NCBI GenBank assembly: GCA_029561505.1 | Contig: JAKQXK010000106.1 | Location: 1-6,485, forward strand | Source: Spirochaetota bacterium | GTDB lineage: Bacteria; Spirochaetota; Leptospiria; Turneriellales; Turneriellaceae | DNA length: 6,485 bases | Direction: 5' to 3' | Shown: one piece after another, positions 1-5,652 of the stretch | How the letters are laid out: each line of letters opens with the position of its first letter | Numbering within the stretch: the first letter of the stretch is position 1 | Translations under genes and position numbers: made by a program | Notes under the pieces: model-generated | The model's database searches: none | Told to the model about the DNA's origin: nothing | What the model saw: only the letters and a program-made list of their open reading frames with translations

Positions 1-988
1 CAACCTGATTGTGGCCGCTCTGCAATTTGCCGCCGATGAATCGGCAACCTTCGGTCTGAACGTATGGCGCAGCGATGCGGGGGGCGACTTCGAAACTCTG
101 CTCGCAGCGACCCCGGCACCTGATATCGTCGTTATTCGAGATACAGCCGCGCAGATGCAGAAGAGCACATTGTTTCGTGGCCTTGCGGTCGACGCAGAGT
201 GGCGCGACCATATTCTCAGCTTCAGAAAAGAACTGCGCAGCGACAACCAAATGAGCCCCACAGGCATTGCGTGTGAACTACAGATTGCGCGCGCCGATGA
301 CAGAGCTTTGCTCAGCAGAATCTGTGACGAAAATTTCTCAGGTTATCCCGGGCACTACCAACTGAGCCCTTACCTCGAGGGCTCACGCGCAGCTGCCGGC
401 ATGCTGCGCTGGCTTGAACAGTTGGGCTCGCAGCACAGCGAGGGTGTGTTTCTCGTGAAGCAGGGCGGTGAGGTTGTCGGGCTGCTCGGGTATGCCTATC
501 ACCAGCACACGGCCGAACTTGCCGTCGCTGCAATTTCAGCATCAACCGGGTTGCGCCAACGCAATCTGCTGCTCGTTGAAGCGACGAGACTCGTGGAGCA
601 AAGGCTGATGCAGCGCGGCCTGAAATTTTTCATCGCCAAAACACAGGCTACAAACACCGCGATTCAACGCGACCTCGTGCGCTATGTGCGCTGTGAACCG
701 TCGGCGGTGTTCGCAACTCTGCACATCAATCTTTTTCTCGGCCAGATCACAGCTAATGGCGAGGATATTCCACTCATAGGGGGGCTGACCGACAGTCTGA
801 TGCGCCACGCGGGTTCAGTCATGCAGGGCGTGCCCCTGCAAAAACTGCAGATATTCCAGAGGGCAGGTTCGCAACCGGTGAGATTGCGTGCGCTGCAGAT
901 GCTTCGCCGCGACACGACCAGGGCAGTTTTTTTTGCAGGTTATGGAGCAGACGGCGGGGTTGTTTCTGTCGCATCGGCTTTCGGGTGA
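1..988 (+). CDS. GNAT-family acetyltransferase, WecD-like (5' end probably outside window)
   Basis: Probably transfers an acetyl group from acetyl-CoA to an amine, perhaps an amino sugar of a surface glycan; the substrate is inferred. Residues are numbered from the GTG at 11. An N-terminal segment DESATFGLNVWR (9-20) resembles the D-S-x-F-G start of WecD-type dTDP-fucosamine acetyltransferases. The GNAT core spans about 88-240, with FSGYPGHY (109-116), the strand FLVKQGGEVVGLLGY (147-161) and FIAKTQATNTAIQ (207-219), which matches the family's T-Q-x-x-N segment. The acetyl-CoA loop is degenerate: STGLRQRN (178-185) lacks a clean Q/R-x-x-G-x-G/A. Residues from about 245 to 325 match nothing I recognise. 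The frame is open to the window edge and the GTG has no Shine-Dalgarno sequence, so the true start may lie upstream. The 3' end overlaps the convergent desaturase by 49 bp. The GNAT assignment is fairly sure; the WecD-like function is tentative. Confidence 0.7.
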   Translation, partial: NLIVAALQFAADESATFGLNVWRSDAGGDFETLLAATPAPDIVVIRDTAAQMQKSTLFRGLAVDAEWRDHILSFRKELRSDNQMSPTGIACELQIARADDRALLSRICDENFSGYPGHYQLSPYLEGSRAAAGMLRWLEQLGSQHSEGVFLVKQGGEVVGLLGYAYHQHTAELAVAAISASTGLRQRNLLLVEATRLVEQRLMQRGLKFFIAKTQATNTAIQRDLVRYVRCEPSAVFATLHINLFLGQITANGEDIPLIGGLTDSLMRHAGSVMQGVPLQKLQIFQRAGSQPVRLRALQMLRRDTTRAVFFAGYGADGGVVSVASAFG

Positions 989-1842
989 TGAGCTTTGCCG
1001 AACTTCTTTTTATACCAGGCGGTCGAGGCGATAACTTCCATTGCGGCCTCGTAAACACCCGCGCTCGAATGCCAATTTTTGTTGTGAAAACGTTCGTAGC
1101 GCAGCCTGTACCAAGGTAACTGCGCGTTTCGGTGGTGTTCGCCGTGCATGCCGATCGCATGCGGCAGAAACAAGAAGTTGCTGAGAATATTACCCCGAAT
1201 AGACCGCGTCAGTCGATTCACCGGCCGTTCGATTCCCGTGTGTTCGAAAATACCGCGCAGGCGAACAAAAAAAATGAACCATGTGAAAAGCGGCAAGACC
1301 CAGTAGAGCAGAAATAATTGCATACACCCATACATCCACATCAAGGCAATGATGGCGCACCAGAACATGGCCATAGATATATCGATTCGCAAAATGCCGC
1401 TTGAGCCACGTCGCTTGCCTTTTTCGCGCCTGCGGTTTAACCCCAGCGCGTAACGCAGCATGCGCCAGAGCGTATCGGCTGCGTAAAGATCTTGAGGCTG
1501 ATTGCGCACAAAATCGGGGTCGCTATCTGAGTTGAGATACCTGTGGTGCGCCAAATGAATCTCGCGAAAGGCATCGAAGTGCATGAGAATTGGCCATGCG
1601 CACAGGTATTTCATCGTGAAGACGGCCGCGGTCTGCAGCCGGTCTTTGGGCCAGTGTATCGCCTCATGAGCGATGACGCCCAGCGCATGCTGGCGCGATG
1701 CGATAATGATAATGGTGGAGGCGTATACCGGCAGAAAGTCAAAAAGTTCAGCTACATAGATCGCCGCAGCGATGACCAGCCAATCAAGCAGCGCCGCGCA
1801 GACGGTCAGAATGAATCTCGTTGACGAATCCCTTGTTTTCAT
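940..1842 (-). CDS. Membrane fatty acid desaturase, three-histidine-box type
   Basis: Predicted integral-membrane di-iron desaturase that would introduce a double bond into acyl chains of membrane lipids, using oxygen and an electron donor. The 300-residue protein (ATG at 1842) carries all three histidine clusters: HEAIH (59-63), HLAHH (96-100) followed by RYLNSDSDPD, and HGEHH (233-237) followed by PWYRL. EHTG (200-203) matches the usual EH segment before the last box. Hydrophobic stretches lie near 10-32, 39-58, 157-176 and 178-195. The frame opens further upstream with a TTG at 1902, but that would overlap the divergent glycosyltransferase. The ATG has an AGG seven bases upstream, so I prefer it. 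The tail after about 285 is polar and Pro/Thr-rich. Related di-iron membrane enzymes include hydroxylases and carotenoid ketolases. Box spacing and the PWYRL segment favour an acyl desaturase, but regioselectivity cannot be read. Confidence 0.85.
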   Translation of the reverse strand: MKTRDSSTRFILTVCAALLDWLVIAAAIYVAELFDFLPVYASTIIIIASRQHALGVIAHEAIHWPKDRLQTAAVFTMKYLCAWPILMHFDAFREIHLAHHRYLNSDSDPDFVRNQPQDLYAADTLWRMLRYALGLNRRREKGKRRGSSGILRIDISMAMFWCAIIALMWMYGCMQLFLLYWVLPLFTWFIFFVRLRGIFEHTGIERPVNRLTRSIRGNILSNFLFLPHAIGMHGEHHRNAQLPWYRLRYERFHNKNWHSSAGVYEAAMEVIASTAWYKKKFGKAHHPKADATETTPPSAP

Positions 1843-1877
1843 CGCAATGCCTGCTGTGACAGAGTCTGGATAATTCG
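1843..1877. promoter_or_regulatory. Short divergent intergenic region, desaturase / glycosyltransferase
   Basis: Only 35 bp separate the preferred starts of the two divergent genes, so their promoters must overlap each other or extend into coding sequence. On the plus strand GATAAT (1869-1874) resembles a -10 hexamer, but no -35 box lies at the right distance and it sits only three bases before the glycosyltransferase ATG. A minimal GGA (1867-1869) is the only Shine-Dalgarno candidate for that ATG. On the minus strand an AGG lies seven bases before the desaturase ATG. No operator-like palindrome is visible. Confidence 0.3.
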
Positions 1878-2588
1878 ATGCCAGTACAACGAAAACCGAC
1901 AATCAGCGTCGTTATTCCCGTCTTCAAGAACGGCGATGCAATACCCGCAGCGCTCTTTGAGCTGAATGAATTTTTTGTCGTGCGGCAGATTGCATTTGAA
2001 GTCATTTGCGTAGACGATGGCAGCCCGGTGCCGCTCACTCTGCCCGAGCGCGCACCCTGGCTGAAACTGCTGCGTCTCGAGAAAAATATTGGCCAGCAGC
2101 GGGCGCTCGCACTTGGGCTTGCGGCGGCAACCGCAGATATTGCCGTCACAACCGACGCCGATCTGCCGATCTTACCCGAGCACTTCATGCGACTTACCGA
2201 AATGCTCGCGCATGATGGTAGTCTTGATCTGGCGCTGGGGGCACGCGATCGTTATCTGCATAGTGCCCAGATTCGCGCACTCGGTTCCCGTGCCGTGAGC
2301 CTGATGTTGCGCATTTTATTTAGCTATCGGCTAAAAGATTTTGGCTGCGGTACCAACGCGGTCAGAATGTCGCTGGTGCGGCGCTTTCAGTCGGCCAGAA
2401 TACCCCGAAGCCCGATCAAGCTGGCGATGCTTGCACTCTGCCAGAAATATGTTGAGGTGACGCTGCCGACACGCGGACAAAACGGCAAGCGATCATCGTA
2501 TACGATTTTTCGCCTCGCGTTGCTGGCACTGAGTATAATCTGGTTTCGTTTAACCAGTGGTTTTTCGCTGCGTAAGCCCCAGCCATAG
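1878..2588 (+). CDS. Family 2 glycosyltransferase, polyprenyl/dolichyl-phosphate sugar synthase-like
   Basis: Predicted GT-A fold enzyme that would move a sugar from a nucleotide sugar to a polyprenyl phosphate at the inner face of the cytoplasmic membrane, supplying lipid-linked sugar for surface glycans. In the 236 residues I see the nucleotide-binding start ISVVIPVFKN (9-18), VDDGS (45-49), NIGQQRALALGLAAA (70-84), the metal-binding DAD (93-95, in TTDADL) and KDFGCGTNAVR (153-163). RGQNGKRSSY (199-208) corresponds to the R-x-x-G-x-S-K-Y segment of DPM1/ArnC-type enzymes. One hydrophobic segment (about 210-225) follows and the protein ends shortly after. It therefore lacks the two C-terminal membrane helices of ArnC/GtrB and is close to DPM1 in length. 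The ATG at 1878 sits just before the conserved N-terminus. The 3' end overlaps the convergent TMEM220 gene by 39 bp. The family is secure; donor and acceptor are unknown. Confidence 0.85.
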   Translation: MPVQRKPTISVVIPVFKNGDAIPAALFELNEFFVVRQIAFEVICVDDGSPVPLTLPERAPWLKLLRLEKNIGQQRALALGLAAATADIAVTTDADLPILPEHFMRLTEMLAHDGSLDLALGARDRYLHSAQIRALGSRAVSLMLRILFSYRLKDFGCGTNAVRMSLVRRFQSARIPRSPIKLAMLALCQKYVEVTLPTRGQNGKRSSYTIFRLALLALSIIWFRLTSGFSLRKPQP

Positions 2589-2939
2589 CATCACCGCTAA
2601 ACTGATCGCTGCCCCCAAAAACTCGCGCGTCAGCTCGATATAGGGTTTTGCCGCAGACATAGGGGTTGCGATGACATTTTCTTGCCCGGCGCGCCACCAT
2701 GAGGCGAAGCCCTCAAAGGTGATGGCCATTTCAGTCAGCGCCATGCCCGCAACCAGAAATGCGAACACATGCACGTCTCGCCTGCGTGTGGCCAGAAGAC
2801 AGACCAGCGCCGAAGCAGCGTAGAGCATCATCCAGTGCAATGGGTCGGGGTCATTGTATTGCACAACCGCTGCGAACATAAAATACGCAGCGAGCAAAAA
2901 CAGACAAATCGGGCGGATATATTTCTTCAAGACCTGCAT
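2550..2939 (-). CDS. TMEM220-family small membrane protein
   Basis: A small integral membrane protein of unknown biochemical role. With the ATG at 2939 it has 129 residues and four probable helices (about 8-26, 34-51, 57-75, 104-121). Two segments identify the family as I recall it: VVQYNDPDPLHWMMLYAAS (25-43) matches the V-Q-x-N-D-P-D and following W-x-x-x-Y of human TMEM220, and ELTREFLG (102-109) matches its E-x-x-R-E-x-x-G before the last helix. The frame stays open to 3077, but the extra N-terminal residues are polar, not family-like, and would overlap nth. I therefore prefer the ATG immediately before the first helix, although its Shine-Dalgarno is poor. It lies 61 bp after nth on the same strand and may be the last gene of that transcript. 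No function can be inferred from its neighbours. Confidence 0.75.
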   Translation of the reverse strand: MQVLKKYIRPICLFLLAAYFMFAAVVQYNDPDPLHWMMLYAASALVCLLATRRRDVHVFAFLVAGMALTEMAITFEGFASWWRAGQENVIATPMSAAKPYIELTREFLGAAISLAVMLWLGLTQRKTTG

Positions 2940-2956
2940 GACGCTATTTCTGGTTC

Positions 2957-2978
2957 TGCGCAGGCTGTGCCAAGCGCA
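2957..2978 (-). other. Small hairpin between nth and the TMEM220 gene
   Basis: An inverted repeat: outer arms TGCGC (2957-2961) and GCGCA (2974-2978), inner arms GGC (2963-2965) and GCC (2969-2971), with a three-base loop. In the minus-strand transcript it would sit 18 bases before the TMEM220 start codon. No T-run follows, so it is not a standard intrinsic terminator. It could affect mRNA stability or translation, or be a chance GC-rich repeat. Confidence 0.3.
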
Positions 2979-3000
2979 TTCGCCCCGTTGCGGAAGAATT

Positions 3001-3657
3001 TCACAATGCGATCGGCTTAATAGCCGAAGGGCAAAGTTTTGCCAGAGTGCAGCCGCCGCAACGCGGTCTGCGGGCAATGCAGGTTTTTCGACCGTGAAAA
3101 ATAATCAGCAGTGGCAGATCGCGCCACATCGTTCTGGGAAAAATCTTCATCAGTTCGCGCTCGACAATTACAGCATTGTCGCTTTGCGTAAAGTGCAGAA
3201 GTTTTGCGATGCGCTTCACGTGTGTATCGACCGTTATGCCGGGGGCCTCATGAAACGCTTCTGCCATTATGACGTTTGCCGTTTTGCGGCCTATGCCGGG
3301 CAGTTTTGTCAGCAGCTCGAAATTCTGTGGAATCTTGCCATCGTGCTCACGCACGAGAATTTCTGCCAGTGCCTTGATGTTTTTTGCCTTGTTTCGGTAG
3401 AAGCCCGTGCTATAGATCAGACGTTCGAGTTCTGCGACAGGGGCTGCCGCAAGAGCAGGCATATCGGGAAAATGCGCGAACAGCGCCGGGGTTACCAGGT
3501 TGACGCGCTCGTCTGTGCACTGCGCCGAAAGTATCACGGCTACTGCGAGTTGTTCTGTAGTCTGAAAATTGAGCGGGCAGGCGATAGCCCCGAATTCTGC
3601 CCGCAGTGCCGCAAAAATCTTCTCTGCGCGCCGCGTTAGAGTAGTCTCAGGCTTCAT
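3001..3657 (-). CDS. nth: Endonuclease III (DNA glycosylase / AP lyase)
   Basis: Base-excision-repair enzyme that removes oxidised pyrimidines from DNA and cleaves the resulting abasic site by beta-elimination. At 218 residues it is close to E. coli Nth (211). The early helix contains VILSAQCTDERVN (41-53), which matches the family's L-S-A-Q-x-T-D segment. The helix-hairpin-helix is LPGIGRKTANVI (119-130) with the catalytic lysine K125, and the catalytic aspartate D144 lies in VDTHV. The C-terminal 4Fe-4S loop has four cysteines (C193, C200, C203, C209) in the classical C-x6-C-x2-C-x5-C spacing. No key residue is missing. The ATG at 3657 lies inside the 3' end of the cyclase gene, an 11-bp overlap in a different frame that suggests translational coupling. 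No strong Shine-Dalgarno is visible, only GAAG directly before the ATG. Confidence 0.97.
   Translation of the reverse strand: MKPETTLTRRAEKIFAALRAEFGAIACPLNFQTTEQLAVAVILSAQCTDERVNLVTPALFAHFPDMPALAAAPVAELERLIYSTGFYRNKAKNIKALAEILVREHDGKIPQNFELLTKLPGIGRKTANVIMAEAFHEAPGITVDTHVKRIAKLLHFTQSDNAVIVERELMKIFPRTMWRDLPLLIIFHGRKTCIARRPRCGGCTLAKLCPSAIKPIAL
3647..3657 (-). other. Cyclase stop / nth start overlap
   Basis: The nth ATG (3655-3657) lies upstream of the cyclase TGA (3647-3649) on the minus strand, so the genes share 11 bp in different frames. With no clear ribosome binding site before nth, its translation may depend on ribosomes finishing the cyclase. Confidence 0.7.
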
Positions 3658-5560
3658 CTTCGACGAGTTCGTACACGGTGACAGCTTGTTTCTTGCCCTT
3701 GACGCGAATCGTGTCGAGTTCTCGCGCCGGGGTTTCCGGGGGCAGCTCTCTGAGTACGGCTTCGCTCACCACAATGGCGGCCGAAAAAGTCGACGACAGA
3801 TTTTCAATGCGCGAGGCCAGATTGACTGTATCGCCTATCACGGTGCCTTCCCAGCGTTCGTTTTCTCCGATGGTTCCCAGACGCACCGAACCCGTGTGTA
3901 TGCCGATGCCAATATCTATGGGCTCAAAGTTCTGCGCGCGGCGGTGTGCATTGTAGAGTCTGAGTTCGTGTCGCATAGCCAGCGCCGCTTGAGCAGCGGT
4001 CTGCGGCGAGACAGGAAACAAGGCCATGATCGCGTCACCAATAAACTTGTCGATAAACCCACCGTTTTTTCGAATGATTGGCCCCATGCGGCTCAGGTAT
4101 GAATTTAAGAAGCGAAAGTTCTCTTCGGGCGTCATAGATTCTGAAAGCGCGGTAAATCGGCGTATATCTGAAAAAAGAATCGTGATATCACGCGTTGTTG
4201 ACTTTCCGAGCTGAAGCCGGGTAAAATCTGTCTCACCTGCCAATTCGAGAAATTTCTGCGGCACAAACAGCTGAAAAGCCCGGTTCATTTCGCGTTCGCG
4301 GTCAATAACCTGCTTTTGCGCCTCTTCTTTTTCATTTCGCCAGATGTTAATTTTGTCGGCAAGCGCAAGCGATAGCAGTATGACCTCGAGCGCCGAGCCT
4401 ATTTGCGCAGAGTAGGTGCTGATAAATGAATAGTTAATGACTCCCAGATTTCTGAGCGTAAGAAAAACAACCCCGCCTATCAGCGTGGTATACGCTATCA
4501 GAAAGTAGCGTGCGACTTTAACTTTTCTGATGTAAAGTTTCAGCGCCATAAAAAAGATCGCAAGCGCCGCACCAGAGCCTGTGAATATGCCAATGGTGAT
4601 AAATATTCGATAAGGCAGAAACGGGCCAACGATCAGCGACAAAAAAGTCACGAACGACAGAAATCCGGCGAGTTTGTATTGCCGTGCAATCAGCGCCTTA
4701 GCCTGAAAAAACTGCGTTGCAAACAGCAGCTGAAAGATCGTCGCGAGATGCAGAAAAGTCGGCAGCAGATATTTTGCCAGCCGCGGCGCATCGGGCAGAA
4801 CAATCTCATGAAAATAACCCCAGAGCGCAAACTGGAAAAGCGCAAAGAACAAAATGTAAAAAACATAGAATGCGTACGATCGTTCGCGCGTTGACGCATA
4901 AAGAAACAGGTTGTAGAGCACCATGACCAGCATAATGCCAAAATAGAACCCGAAGACGAGTTGCTCGATGTGGTCGGTTTTATAGAATTGAACCTCGTGC
5001 ATAAGCTGCAGCGGTACGAGCATGCTGCCCTGGCTCTGCAGGCGCATAAGAATAACGCCGCGCGTCGCCGCATCTGCAGCTTCGCGCTTAACGCGCGCCG
5101 AGGCGGGGGCGGGGGAAGTCGGTTTTTCAATAGTAATCGGAAAAACAAAATTATGGTTTGGCAACCCGCGCGAACTCATTGGAAAGTCGCGGCCGGTGAG
5201 GCTGCTGTCGAGAATCAGACCGCGTTCGCTGACGTAGCTGAACTGTATTGAATCGATCAGCGCCGTGATTTCAAGCATGAAGGTTGCTGCTTTTGCCTCG
5301 CGCCACACAAACGGAACCGCAACCCAGACGGCTTTACGCGTGTAGCCGAGCGAAAGCCGCGCCGAGTCTGCCCGGGTGAAAAGGCCGTTCTTGAGCAGAT
5401 CGAGCGCTTCGTGCGGCTGCTGTTCGTTATACTCTTCGAAATAGTAGTGAACATGGCCCTTGAGATCAAATGCGCCGCCGGCCGCGTTAAATTCAGCAAA
5501 GTCGAGTGAATGTGCAGCGCTGCCGAAAGCGAGCGCGATGAGTGCCGGCAACCTGCGCAT
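3647..5560 (-). CDS. 7TMR-DISM receptor fused to a class III adenylate cyclase
   Basis: Predicted membrane receptor that makes cAMP in the cytoplasm in response to a periplasmic signal. The 637-residue protein has a signal peptide (about 1-18) and a periplasmic 7TMR-DISMED2-like sensor (about 20-190, with LSLGYTRKAVWV at 69-80). Seven helices follow (about 200-220, 228-248, 263-283, 297-316, 319-343, 350-370, 380-400), then a short charged helical linker (402-430) and the cyclase domain (about 456-635). Metal-binding aspartates are D465 (FSDIRRFT) and D509 (GDAIMALF). Transition-state residues are N580 and R584 in VNLASR. K505 and T573 occupy the base-selecting positions; the Lys/Thr pair is typical of class IIIb adenylate cyclases and argues against guanylate cyclase. 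The sensor holds a Pro/Ala/Lys-rich insert at about 146-167. It starts 92 bp after rpoD with no clear Shine-Dalgarno and overlaps nth. The ligand is unknown, possibly carbohydrate by analogy with the sensor family. Confidence 0.93.
   Translation of the reverse strand: MRRLPALIALAFGSAAHSLDFAEFNAAGGAFDLKGHVHYYFEEYNEQQPHEALDLLKNGLFTRADSARLSLGYTRKAVWVAVPFVWREAKAATFMLEITALIDSIQFSYVSERGLILDSSLTGRDFPMSSRGLPNHNFVFPITIEKPTSPAPASARVKREAADAATRGVILMRLQSQGSMLVPLQLMHEVQFYKTDHIEQLVFGFYFGIMLVMVLYNLFLYASTRERSYAFYVFYILFFALFQFALWGYFHEIVLPDAPRLAKYLLPTFLHLATIFQLLFATQFFQAKALIARQYKLAGFLSFVTFLSLIVGPFLPYRIFITIGIFTGSGAALAIFFMALKLYIRKVKVARYFLIAYTTLIGGVVFLTLRNLGVINYSFISTYSAQIGSALEVILLSLALADKINIWRNEKEEAQKQVIDREREMNRAFQLFVPQKFLELAGETDFTRLQLGKSTTRDITILFSDIRRFTALSESMTPEENFRFLNSYLSRMGPIIRKNGGFIDKFIGDAIMALFPVSPQTAAQAALAMRHELRLYNAHRRAQNFEPIDIGIGIHTGSVRLGTIGENERWEGTVIGDTVNLASRIENLSSTFSAAIVVSEAVLRELPPETPARELDTIRVKGKKQAVTVYELVEDEA
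5102..5115 (+). other. G-rich tract within the cyclase gene
   Basis: The plus strand carries GG, then two runs of five G separated by single C bases. It encodes, on the minus strand, the Pro/Ala part of the low-complexity insert in the cyclase sensor domain. Two-layer G-quadruplex folding is possible on the strand opposite the mRNA-like strand, but nothing shows that it forms. Confidence 0.25.
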
Positions 5561-5613
5561 ACGCGCAGTAAACAGAGAATCAGCTTGGCGTAAACGAAGT
5601 TTTCTGAACGCGC

Positions 5614-5651
5614 ACCCGCTGCAGCATTGCCGCCGCGGGTATCAGCAGCGG
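5614..5651 (-). promoter_or_regulatory. Overlapping inverted repeats after rpoD
   Basis: The 92-bp gap between rpoD and the cyclase contains two perfect stems that share bases and cannot form together. One pairs ACCCGC (5614-5619) with GCGGGT (5635-5640), with a 15-base loop. The other pairs CCGCTGC (5616-5622) with GCAGCGG (5645-5651). They begin one base after the rpoD stop codon. No T-run follows either stem in the minus-strand direction, so a standard intrinsic terminator is not supported. A processing site, weak attenuation or a Rho-assisted end are possible. I see no convincing promoter for the cyclase in the remaining bases. Confidence 0.35.
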
Positions 5652-5652
5652 C

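Noticed and set aside
927..934. T-run as an intrinsic terminator for the acetyltransferase
   Set aside because: No stable stem sits directly upstream, and the run is inside the coding frame about 50 bases before the stop.
1869..1874. GATAAT as a -10 box giving a leaderless glycosyltransferase mRNA
   Set aside because: It is only three bases from the ATG, so transcription would start inside the coding region, and no -35 box is present.
1843..1902. Longer desaturase start at the TTG (1902)
   Set aside because: It would overlap the divergent glycosyltransferase N-terminus, adds residues not typical of the family, and the ATG at 1842 has a better-placed AGG.
2957..2972. Minus-strand TGGCAC...GCA resembling a sigma-54 promoter
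   Set aside because: The -12 element reads GCGC rather than TTGC, the start would leave a leader of only a few bases, and the match is explained by the hairpin at 2957-2978.
2940..3077. Longer TMEM220 start at 3077
   Set aside because: The extra 46 residues are polar and arginine-rich, overlap nth by 77 bp, and precede the conserved first helix.
2854..3639. Long plus-strand open frame of 261 codons opposite nth
   Set aside because: It lies fully antisense to nth and part of the TMEM220 gene. Its many cysteines reflect GCA/GCG alanine codons read backwards, and no family motif is visible.
4679..5251. Several plus- and minus-strand open frames of 60-150 codons over the cyclase
   Set aside because: All are shadows of the cyclase frame, with skewed composition (Arg/Cys/Ser-rich) and no recognisable motifs.
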